Assembly: GCF_018777385.1 (NCBI RefSeq)
Contig: NZ_JAFJYB010000002.1
Span: 899,569-963,568 of the forward strand
Reading direction: 5' to 3'
Length of the DNA stretch: 64,000 nucleotides
DNA from: Candidatus Symbiopectobacterium endolongispinus
Lineage (GTDB): Bacteria > Pseudomonadota > Gammaproteobacteria > Enterobacterales > Enterobacteriaceae
Of this stretch, positions 9,555 through 18,257 are shown piece after piece. Made by a program: the position numbers and the translations under genes. The notes under the pieces were generated by a model, which was not told where the DNA came from, made no database searches, and saw only the letters and a list, made by a program, of their open reading frames with translations. The number at the start of each line of letters is the position of its first letter. Position 1 is the stretch's first letter.

Positions 9555-10893
9555 TGTCGCCGGTGTTGCAGGTAGCGAAATTAGGCATTGATGACGCCGC
9601 AGGTAACCCGGTGCTGGCTGGTATCTCTTTCTGTCTTGATGCCGATGAAGTCTTTGCCGTTGTCGGGTGCAGCGGGGCGCCTGGCTGGGGCAGGATCCGG
9701 CACAGGAACTGGTGCCAATGCAGCGGGTTGAGCAACTGTTACTTTGGTTTGTGCCAAAAACGCCTGAAGCATTAAGTGACGCTGTCACTTTGTTGCGTGC
9801 AATGGGATTACCTGCGTATAACACCTTTCTGCATCGTTATCCGAATCAACTGTCTGGTGGTCAACGGCGGCGCGTGGCGTTAATTCGCGTACTGCTCAAG
9901 CGGCCACGATTACTCCTGTTGGATGAACCTTTCGCCGGTATCGATGACGCACAGCGCTATAACATGATGGCGTTGCTCAGGCGCTGGCAGCGACAGTATC
10001 GAGGTGCGTTGCTGCTTATCAGCCATGACGCGACCAGTGTGCGCGATCTGGCAACCCATATCCTGGTGTTACAGCAAGGGCAGCAGCAGGCATATGGCCC
10101 CATGACCAGCCTACTTGCGCAGAATGATGTTCCCTTGTTGAAGCAGTGGCAGGCACCGGATATTGCACCGATCGCGATGCCGGTCGCTACGCGCGCGGCC
10201 CCGGTGCTTGAGCTCGATCGTCTGCTGCTGGCTTTCCCGTGCTCTGGAAACCCGCTGCCGCCGTTGTCTTTGCAGCTTTATGCCAGAGAAATGGTGGTAT
10301 TACACGGGGTGTCCGGTGTAGGGAAAAGCACTCTGGCTAAAACCGTGATAGGCCTTCTGGCACAGCGACAAGGAGCGCTGAGTTTGGCAGGGGAACCGTT
10401 GGCGACGGCAGTTAGACAGCGTCAACGTTGTCAACAGCAGGCGGTGGCGCTGGTACCGCAGGACCCGGCTCGGACTCTCAATCTCTTTCGGCGCGTAGGT
10501 GCACAGTTACAACAGGCATTGCGGCGTTATGGCACTTATCAGGAGCACAGTGTCGAACACTTGCTGGCTGTGGTGGCCTTGCCCGCCGCTTATGCGCGAC
10601 GCTTTCCGGCACAACTCTCAGGCGGGGAATTGCAGCGGGTTGCACTGGCACGCGCGCTGGCAGCTAAACCCGCCGTCTTGATTTGTGACGAAGTCACTTC
10701 GGCGTTGGATGCGCTCACCACCAGAAAAATTCTTGTGCTTTTACAACGACTTTGCCATGAACATCATATGGCACTGTTGCTGATCACGCATCAGGTGGAA
10801 AGTGTACGTGCGCTGTGCCATCGGGTGTTACTGCTTAGCCCAGCGTCGGGCATCACCCCCTTCATTACCCCAGCAACAAGGAGAGCCAGTTAA
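9551..10893 (+). pseudogene. Fused two-domain ABC ATPase (DppD-DppF type) with deletion at first Walker A
   Basis: ATPase of the Nik/Opp-type importer with both nucleotide-binding domains in one chain. The first domain begins normally (VLQVAKLGIDDAAGNPVLAGIS) but after VVGCSGA the frame is lost. The sequence resumes at about 9680 in another frame with GAWLGQDPAQE, the region after the Q-loop, so roughly 100-150 bases including the Walker A lysine are missing. Its signature (LSGGQRRRVAL) and Walker B (LLLLDEPFAGID) remain. The second domain is complete, with GVSGVGKST, LSGGELQRVALARAL and VLICDEVTSALD. The stop overlaps the ATG of the next gene. Confidence 0.82.
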
Positions 10894-12561
10894 TGACGGA
10901 GCCGATAATCCCTCTATCGTCACCTACTGATTCGCTCGAGAGTATCAAACCGACGTCACTGTTAGCGCCTATTCGGGTGGGGGGGTGGATTGCGCTTGCC
11001 GCTCTGCTGCAAATGTTCTCGGCGGGGTTGGTATTGGTCCCGCTGGTTGAATTATGTGAATTGATTAAGGTGCTGATGAGTGCGTCGTTGACGCGGCATC
11101 AGGAGGCCTGGCGCGTAATTATGCTGGCCTGCGTCTGTCTGGCTTCCGGTTTGGCCCTGCGCGGTCTGGCGGAACTGATTACCCATCTGGCCGATAATCA
11201 TTTGGCCTTGTCGCTACGCCGCCAATTAGCGCAACGTCTGTCTCAGGCACCGCTCGGTTGGTTTACTGCCCAGAGCAGCGGGCGGATCAAACAAGGGCTT
11301 CAGGATGATGTCACGGCGATTCATCATCTGGTGGCGCACGCCTGGCTTAATATCACCAATGCGAGCGCTACGTTGCTGTTTGTCTACGGCTATCTGCTGT
11401 GGGTCGACTGGCGCATGACGCTGGTTGCCCTGGTGCCGTTGTTGCTGTTTATGGTGTTCTACCGGCAGGTGCAGAAATGGTGTCAACGCAAAATGTCGGA
11501 ATACGGTACGGCGCTGGCACAGGTGAACCAATCGGTGGTGGAGTACGTGCAGGGCATCACCGTGGTAAAGACCTTTGGCCTCAGTGGTAAAGCCCATCAG
11601 GCTTACTGTCAGGCGACATCGGATTTTCAGCGTTTTTTCCTGGATTGGGCACTGCCATTGATCAAACCCGAGTGCTTGTCTGCCGTGATCATCGCGCCGA
11701 TTACCTTATTGATGTTGGTCGGCGGCATTGGGTTTATGCACCAAGGGATGCTCGGGATGACAGAACTGTTACCATTTCTGGTGATTGCGCTTGGGATCTC
11801 TGTGCCCGTCACCACGCTGAGCCACAGTGCACAATCTTTGCGCATGGCGAAAGCCGCGTTAAGACGACTTGCCACGTTGCTGACGCTCTCTACAGGTACG
11901 GTAACCGCGCTGGTCGGTGCCTCTGGCGCGGATAAATCAACCCTGGCACGCTTATTGTTGCGCTTTGATGTCCCCGATCGTGGCCAAATCACGTTAGGGG
12001 GGTATTGAGTTGAGCCAGATTGACAGCCGACATTTGTACCGCCAGATCGGTACTGTGTTTCAGGATACCCAACTGTTACGCATGAGCGTGTATGACAACA
12101 TCGCGCTGGGCGATCCGCAGGCCAGTGAAGAGCAGGTTACTGCGGCTGCCAAGGCGGCGTATATTCACGAACGCATCCTGTGTTTGCCGCGCGGTTATCA
12201 ATCGGTATACGGCGATGATGCCACACTGTCTGGCGGTGAGGCACAGCGGGTCAGCATTGCCCGAGCACTCTTGCTACAACCAGCCGTGCTGGTGCTGGAT
12301 GAGCCCACCGCGCAGGCAAATGCCGAATCAGAAGCAGCGATACAGGCTGCGTTCAATGCGTTGATCGCGCATCAACGTTGTCAGGTGGTGCTGGTGATTG
12401 CCCACCGCCTGGAGACCATCACGCACGCAGACAACATTGTCGTGCTGTCGCATGGCCGCATTGACGCGCAAGGGGGCCATGCTGATTTGCTGGCCGGTGG
12501 CGGTGAATATGCGTGGCTGTGGGCGGCACAACAAGGGCAACAGGGGGCAATATGCTGTTGA
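10893..12561 (+). pseudogene. YbtP-like ABC exporter/importer half-transporter, deleted and frameshifted
   Basis: Membrane-fused ATPase resembling YbtP, half of the inner-membrane heterodimer that takes up ferric yersiniabactin. The transmembrane part (residues about 30-310) is followed directly by TGTVTALVGASGADKST. The normal linker and first ATPase strands (about 45 residues) are missing in frame, and the Walker A glycine before Lys is Asp (GAT, 11931-11933). A one-base expansion in a six-G run (11997-12002) then shifts the frame; the remainder (QIDSRHLYRQIGTVFQDTQL, LSGGEAQRVSIARAL, VLVLDEPTA) follows in the new frame from about 12004. Three independent lesions make function unlikely. Confidence 0.84.
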
Positions 12562-14290
12562 TGCGCCTGACCAGACTGATGGGTAAATCTCACGCGTTGC
12601 TGCTGCGTCACTATTTGCTGTGGGTGTGCAGCTATTGTCTGATGCAGGGGCTGACATTTGTGCTGGTGGTGCCCATCATTCGCGCCATGCTGGATCTCCG
12701 TGTGGATGATGCGTTGCTGTGGCTGCTACCGTTAGGCGTAGTGCTGACCGGCTATTTGCATTATCGCGCTGCACACAGTGGATTTCAGGTGGCAGCAACG
12801 CTGATGAATCAACTGCGTCTTCGCATTGGCGATCATGTGGTCACACTTCCGCTCGACTGGTTCGTGCGCGCCAATACCAGCCGCTTGGGCCTGTTGCTCA
12901 GTCAGGGTGTGATGGAGATCCTGGGATTGCCTGCCCACCAGTTAACCCCCCTTGTTACGGGCGGTGATCACGCCCGTGGTGGTGGCAACCATTTTTTTCG
13001 ACTGGCGCGTAGCGCTGTGCGCGGCGTTTCTATTTCCCATGCTGGAGCTGGTGTATTAGTGGGCCAGACGACTGGGGCGTAACGCCGACCGGGCCGTTCA
13101 GACTGCCAATGCACAGGCGTGCGATCGCATGGTGGAGTTCGCGCAAAGCCAGCCGGTGTTACGCACCTATGGCAAAACCGCGCAGGGGTATCGGCAATTT
13201 GATCAGGCACTTGTGGCGCAAAGCCGTGCCGCACGACGTCAACTGTGGCTGGTGTTGCCGCCACTACTGCTGAACACCTGGTTAGGGCAATTGGCTTTGA
13301 TGGCGCTGATGGCGGGAATTACCTGGCTGGTTGTGATGGAAGGAGATGCAGCGCAGCAAACCACGCTGTTTGCCTTACTGGTGCTGGTGAGTCGGGTTAT
13401 CGACCACCTCAGTGAGGTGGCCTCCTATAGCTCGGGCATCCGTATGGCGTCAGCCCAAATGGAGGCGGCAGAAAACGTGTTGTCACAGATGTCGTTACCG
13501 GCACCGACAGATCCTGTGCCTCTACCGCAACACTACGGCATCGAGTTGTGCGACGTGACATTCGGTTACCAGCGCGGCGTTCGGGTGCTGCAAAATGTCT
13601 CTGCGACGCTGCCAGCCAATAGCATGACCGCCGTGGTGGGGGCATCCGGCTCGTGGAAAACCACCTTGACCAAATTGATTGCCCGTTTTTTCGATCCGGA
13701 TAGCGGAGGAATTGCTATTGGGGGCGTTAATGTAAAAGACTTCCCGGTCGTGCAACACATGAGCATGATTTCGCAAGTGTTTCAGGACAATTATCTGTTT
13801 AGCGGGACCCTGCGGGAAAACCTGCTGATGGGGAATCCAGCGGCTGATGATGACACGTTGCGAAACGTCCTGAAACTGGAGCGTTTGAACGAAGTGGTGC
13901 AGCGCTTACCGCTGGGGCTGGATAGCCGGGTCGGCGAAGGAGGAATTGTTGTCGGGTGGTGAACGTCAGCGTGCCGCACTGGCGCGCGCATTGCTGAAAA
14001 ATGCGCCAATCCTGCTGTTGGATGAAGCAACCGGTGCGTTGGACCAGGAAAATCAGGAAGCGATCGCTCAGGGGCTTAACGCATTGCGTGGCCGCTGCAC
14101 CATGCTGGTCATCGCGCATCAGTTGCACACCATCCGTAATGCGGATCACATATTAGTGCTTGATCACGGGCAGATTGTGGAACAGGGCAACCATCAACAG
14201 TTGTTGGCCATGAATGGACGCTACGCGGCCTTTTGGCAGGCAAAAGTGCGCGCTGAAGGATGGCGCATTGTACATCCCCGAGAAGGATAA
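12552..14290 (+). pseudogene. YbtQ-like ABC half-transporter, multiply broken
   Basis: Partner of the preceding YbtP-like protein. The ATG at 12552 overlaps the upstream stop. Transmembrane segments are recognisable from residue 15. One extra C in a six-C run near 12945-12951 shifts the frame; in the corrected frame a TAG at 13057-13059 replaces a likely Gln (LVY*WARRLGRNADRAV). The frame shifts again near 13943 just before LSGGERQRAALARAL. The Walker A motif reads GASGSWKTT: the invariant Gly is Trp (TGG, 13654-13656). VFQDNYLFSGTLREN and the H-loop (MLVIAHQLHTI) are preserved. Confidence 0.84.
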
Positions 14291-14297
14291 GGAGACG

Positions 14298-15627
14298 ATG
14301 ATGTCTGAGCCTCTGTGTGATAGTCAGCATTGCGCTACGCGTTGGCCGCTGCCAGACGTTGATTTGACGGATTTGACGCTGTTCTCTCAAGGCTTTCCCC
14401 ATTCCGTTTTCACGCAATTACGACAGAGTGGGGGCGCGCTGTATCATCCGGCCACCCCGTTGACGCCTGATAACGAGGGTTTTTGGGTGTTCACGTGCTA
14501 TCAGGATATTGTGCCGCTCGCCAGAGATATCGACACCTTCTCCTCGCATCGAGGCGGCGATCGTGCCGGAGGTGGAACCATGATTGAGGATCTTCCCTGC
14601 GCCGCAGGGCCGGGGACCGTCATCAATATGATGGACGATCCGCGCCATAAAGCGTTGCGACGTCTGATGGCTCCGGGGATCACCCGAGGGCGCATTGCTG
14701 CATTGGAACCCATTCTTACTGTGGCGGCGCGTCAGGCTGTCATGAGTGCGTTAGCCAAAGGGGAAGGAGATTTTGTGTCGGATATTGCCGCCGAACTTCC
14801 GCTGTTTGCCATCGCACATTTGGTCGGGATTCCTCCTGAAGATCGGCAACCGATCTCAGGTTGGATTAACGCGGTGCTTGATTATTCCGATCGTCAATTG
14901 GGGCAGAGCAGTGTCAGCAGTCAGCAGTCAGCAGTCAGCAGTCAGCAGTCAGCAGTCAGCAGTCAGCAGTCAGCAAGGAATACAGCAGTTTATGGCTTAC
15001 GCACAGCACTTTGTGGAACAACGTCGTCAGGTACCCGGTGATGATATTGTTTCGCTGGCGATCGCGGGAGAACTTTCCGCTGAACTGGGCTGCTTGACTC
15101 CGATGGAGCAGGTGATGGTGTTTAGCGTGGTGATGGTGGCCGGTTTGGAAACCACGCGCAATGCTATTGCGGGCGGAATACTGGCGTTTATTCAGCATCC
15201 GAAACAGTGGCGACTGTTACAACAATAACCTGCGCGAATGAACCGGGCACTGGAGGAAATTTTACGCTGGACCTCGCCCACGCCGTACAACCGCCGCACC
15301 GCCACGCGCGATGTTGACATCGCGGGTAAACGCATCAAAGCTGGCGAGAAAGTGACGCTGTGGTGGGCCTCGGCCAATCGCGATGAACAGCAGTTTGACA
15401 ACCCCTTCGCCTTTGATATCTGCCGGGAGAAAAATGCCCATTTGGCGTTCGGCAGCGGGGGACATGGCTGTCTGGGGGCGCCGTTGGCGACGCTGGAGAT
15501 GTGGGTTGTCTTTCGGGAATTGCTAAACCACATTGATGCCTTCGCATTAAACGGCCCCGTGGAGTGGGTCCGCAGCAACAAACATACCGGTATTCGGCGT
15601 ATGCCTCTGCGTTACAAAGGGTTATAA
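14298..15627 (+). pseudogene. Cytochrome P450, broken by heptamer repeat frameshift and nonsense codon
   Basis: Soluble bacterial P450 in the siderophore locus, possibly tailoring the siderophore or its acyl starter (inference). ATG 14298 follows GGAG at 14291-14294. Visible family features: a helix-I motif MVAGLETTRNAI near 15132-15167, the ExxR motif EILR at about 15256, and the haem-ligand loop FGSGGHGCLGAP near 15447-15482. A tandem array of TCAGCAG at 14914-14975 puts the downstream half in a different frame. Loss of one repeat unit, or gain of two, would restore it. A TAA at 15226-15228 also lies in the downstream frame (LLQQ*PARMNRALEEI). It is probably the last gene of the siderophore transcription unit, since a terminator follows. 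Confidence 0.88.
14914..14975 (+). repeat. Tandem heptamer array, unit TCAGCAG, about 8.9 copies
   Basis: Eight exact copies run from 14914 to 14969, followed by six of seven bases of a ninth. The unit length is not a multiple of three, so every copy gained or lost moves the P450 reading frame. The translated repeat gives a Ser/Gln-rich heptapeptide pattern absent from P450s. Slipped-strand mispairing is the likely origin. Confidence 0.97.
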
Positions 15628-15670
15628 TGATAGATTGCGTCAATGCTTTCTTGTCAGGAAGAGAAATAAT

Positions 15671-15698
15671 AGCCGTTAAAAAATAACGGCTTATTTTT
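15671..15698 (+). terminator. Rho-independent terminator after the siderophore/P450 unit
   Basis: AGCCGTTA pairs with TAACGGCT across an A-rich loop, followed by TATTTTTT. It lies 45 bases after the P450 stop and before the OTU-like gene, so the latter is an independent transcription unit. Confidence 0.8.
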
Positions 15699-15762
15699 TG
15701 AATGAATATCTAGTGTTAACGGTGTAAAAATCAGTATCTGTTCAACACGCTAAGTTATTCTC

Positions 15763-16872
15763 ATGTCTATATTGATACCGCATCGATCGTACTCAACAAT
15801 TATTCCATCATCTCCACTGTATGATTCAGAAGCGCATAGTCATCGGCTCGGTGTGCTTATTTCAGCGGCTATCGAGGGGACGCCTTTACATTGTGACAGT
15901 GGTGATGGTGTCTCGGTCAAAGAACATCTTGATAGCGTATACCTCCGGGCAAAAAATAATTGTTGTGAAAGCCTTGAGTTACTACAAAATATCGCCCTTG
16001 GAAAAGGTGAGATTGCAACACTCGTCCAGGATTATCTCTGTCGTATCGTGTGCCAAGATGAAGATGGTACTGCCAACGTCGCCAAAAAGGCGCGCGCCCA
16101 GTGTCAATCGTTGATCACGGATTTCCCCCAGTGGATAAACAATACGTTTCTACAAGACCGGTTTACGCTGCTGTTCATTGCCGGCACTCACCTCAAGGAC
16201 GAAGGGCCCGGTGCGGATAGTATACCGGCCATGGTGAAAGAAAAGATCACGCAGCTCGATCATCTGCCCGTCAAACCGAAATGGTATACACCACAACAAG
16301 GAACATTTGATGCGGTAGATTACGCCACGTTCAACGATAACAACCGCCAATTGCGCTATGCATTGCCTCAAGACGGTGCCTGCCAGTTTCGAGCGGCCTT
16401 GATGCTACGAGATAGAGATGAAAATTGGTTGGAGGTCGATAAATCGATTATTTTGCAGGAAATAAAAACGACTGATTGGGAATCTAAAATACAGCGGGCG
16501 ATAAAAAACGCCATCGCTAGCATGGGTGAGATTTACGGTTATTTTCCTGTCGCTGATGGGGAATGTGTTGATGCGATGATTTACAACAATACCATTGCTA
16601 ACGGTGATTTTACACTCTATTCGCCACAGAGGGTGAGAGAGGCATTACCAGATGCATTAAGAAAAATAAAATATCAGGAAAATGGCAATGACTATTTATA
16701 TGATATGTCTTTTGAACAATGGGAAAACTTTACCCATCTTATTTCTGAAAATCTGACTCAACAATTGAGCATCAACGTGCGTGACAGCACATTGCCCTAT
16801 GCTGAGTACAATGTCGAACAGGCGCATTACAATGTGATCGTTGCCGCAGATGACAACTTTCCCCGCGCCTAG
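15763..16872 (+). CDS. OTU-like cysteine protease, putative deubiquitinase effector
   Basis: Intact 369-residue protein of no recognised enterobacterial housekeeping family. Residues 200-212 read LRYALPQDGACQF, matching the nucleophile motif of OTU (ovarian tumour) proteases, D-G-x-C followed by an aromatic and Arg-Ala; this gives Asp204 and Cys207. About 150 residues later, near the C-terminus, VEQAHYNVIVA supplies the His-Tyr-Asn pattern that ends OTU domains (His355, Asn357). The spacing fits an OTU core of about 160-180 residues. The N-terminal 190 residues are unassigned; no signal peptide or membrane helix is evident. The gene looks AT-richer than its neighbours, has its own upstream region behind a terminator, and is undamaged in a decaying region, suggesting acquisition and use. 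OTU proteases cleave ubiquitin chains in eukaryotes, so a secreted effector role is inferred. No secretion signal was identified. Confidence 0.7.
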   Translation: MSILIPHRSYSTIIPSSPLYDSEAHSHRLGVLISAAIEGTPLHCDSGDGVSVKEHLDSVYLRAKNNCCESLELLQNIALGKGEIATLVQDYLCRIVCQDEDGTANVAKKARAQCQSLITDFPQWINNTFLQDRFTLLFIAGTHLKDEGPGADSIPAMVKEKITQLDHLPVKPKWYTPQQGTFDAVDYATFNDNNRQLRYALPQDGACQFRAALMLRDRDENWLEVDKSIILQEIKTTDWESKIQRAIKNAIASMGEIYGYFPVADGECVDAMIYNNTIANGDFTLYSPQRVREALPDALRKIKYQENGNDYLYDMSFEQWENFTHLISENLTQQLSINVRDSTLPYAEYNVEQAHYNVIVAADDNFPRA

Positions 16873-16910
16873 TTTCAACTATGCTTGAAGGGTAAAAAGC
16901 GATTTTTTAT

Positions 16911-16932
16911 GAATGATGTCATGACATCATTC
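16911..16932. promoter_or_regulatory. Perfect 22-bp palindrome, possible operator
   Basis: The half-site GAATGATGTCA is followed immediately by its exact reverse complement. There is no loop and no downstream T run, so a protein-binding site is more likely than a terminator. It lies 39 bases after the OTU-like gene and about 285 bases before the sugar transporter operon. The rest of 16873-17216 is AT-rich and non-coding; no other feature was recognised there. Confidence 0.55.
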
Positions 16933-17216
16933 TGTTGCTTATTATATTGATGCTAACAATGCGAGTTGCATCACATTCTGACGAGATGGGGTGTTTATCC
17001 ATATAATATAGCAGGAAACTGCATTTTTCGTTGTCCGCCCCAAGATTACCATTTCTTGGATTTTTTACTGAAAAATCACTCTACTTAGACAATAAACGTA
17101 AGCTGAGAAAATAACTTCCATCGGCAGATGACGCGGCGGCGTTATGTGGAATACCGCATCACGGGTAAGTCACCGTGGCGCAGTTCCCTGGCAAATGGTG
17201 AGTAACGAGGCTGAAA

Positions 17217-18203
17217 ATGATGAAGAAACGTCTTCTCTGTGGCGTAGTGTCCTCCATGCTGTTGGGCATGTCGCTTATCGCAACACCAGTCTATGCAGAA
17301 CAAAAAACGGTCGTCAATATCGCAAAAGTGGATGGCATGCCCTGGTTCAACCGCATGGGCGAAGGTGTCGTTCAGGCCGGTAAAGATTTCAACGTCAACG
17401 CGACCCAGGTGGGGCCTGCCAGTACCGATGCACCGCAACAGGTCAAAATCATCGAGGATCTGATCGCCCGCAAAGTCAATGCCATTACCATCGTGCCGAA
17501 TGATGCTAACGTGCTGGAACCCGTGTTCAAGAAAGCGCGTGATGGCGGTATCGTGGTGTTAACCAACGAATCACCGGGGCAGCCCAGTGCCAACTGGGAT
17601 GTGGAAATCATTGATAACCAAAAATTCGCTGCGGAATACGTGGAGCAGATGGCGAAACGTATGGGAGGAAAAGGGGGCTACGTCATCTATGTGGGCAGCC
17701 TGACGGTGCCGCAGCATAACCTGTGAGCTGATTTGCTGGTGAAATACCAGAAAGAGCATTATCCCGACATGTTTGAAGTCACCAAGCGTATGCCGGTGGC
17801 GGAAAGCGTAGATGATTCGCGTCGCACTACGCTGGATTTGATGCGCGCCTATCCGGATATGAAAGCAGTGGTGTCCTTAGGTTCAAACGGTCCCATCGGT
17901 GTCGGGTGGGCAGTGCAGGAGAAACGCGCAAAAAATAAAGTGGCGGTTTACGGCATGATGATCCCGTCGCAAGCGGCTTCGTTGATCAAGAGCGGTGATA
18001 TCACTGCGGGTATTACCTACGATCCTGCTAGCGCAGGCTATGCGTTAGCAGCGGTTGCAAGCACGTTGCTCAACGGTGAGGCGATCGCCGAGGGTTTCTC
18101 GGTTAGAAATCTGGGCAAAGCGGATGTGGATAACGAAAAACGTATTATTCGTTTCCACAAAGTGTTGCTGGTGACCAAAGAAAATATCGATACGCTCTAT
18201 TGA
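17217..18203 (+). pseudogene. Sugar/AI-2-type ABC periplasmic binding protein, nonsense-interrupted
   Basis: Binding protein of the RbsB/LsrB/RhaS class for a CUT2 transporter. It has a clear signal peptide (MMKKRLLCGVVSSMLLGMSL...VYA) and the ligand-binding fold signatures DGMPWFNRMGEGV, ITIVPNDANVLEPVFKKA and TNESPGQ. A TGA at 17724-17726 replaces an expected Trp (PQHNL*ADLLVKYQ), after which the same frame continues to 18203. The sugar is not assignable; the sequence is closest in feel to LsrB/RhaS rather than RbsB. Confidence 0.85.
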
Positions 18204-18215
18204 TTCTGCTTATTC

Positions 18216-18232
18216 GGGGCGCCCAGCGCCCC
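18216..18232 (+). terminator. GC-rich stem-loop between binding-protein and ATPase genes
   Basis: GGGGCGC and GCGCCCC flank a three-base loop. It is not followed by a strong T run, so it probably attenuates read-through or protects the 3' end of the binding-protein mRNA, a common arrangement in sugar ABC operons. Confidence 0.6.
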
Positions 18233-18257
18233 GCTTTCCTGTTTGCCAGGGGGTGTT

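Noticed and set aside
9165..9824. 219-codon antisense open frame over the permease/ATPase boundary
   Set aside because: It lies across two recognisable sense-strand genes and reads as low-complexity basic sequence with no motif.
14914..14975. Possible CRISPR array
   Set aside because: The repeats are contiguous 7-mers without spacers inside a coding sequence; it is a simple tandem repeat.
15700..15762. Hrp-box or PhoP-box upstream of the OTU-like gene
   Set aside because: Near matches such as TGTTAA...TGTAAA have wrong spacing, and no GGAACC/CCAC pair is present.
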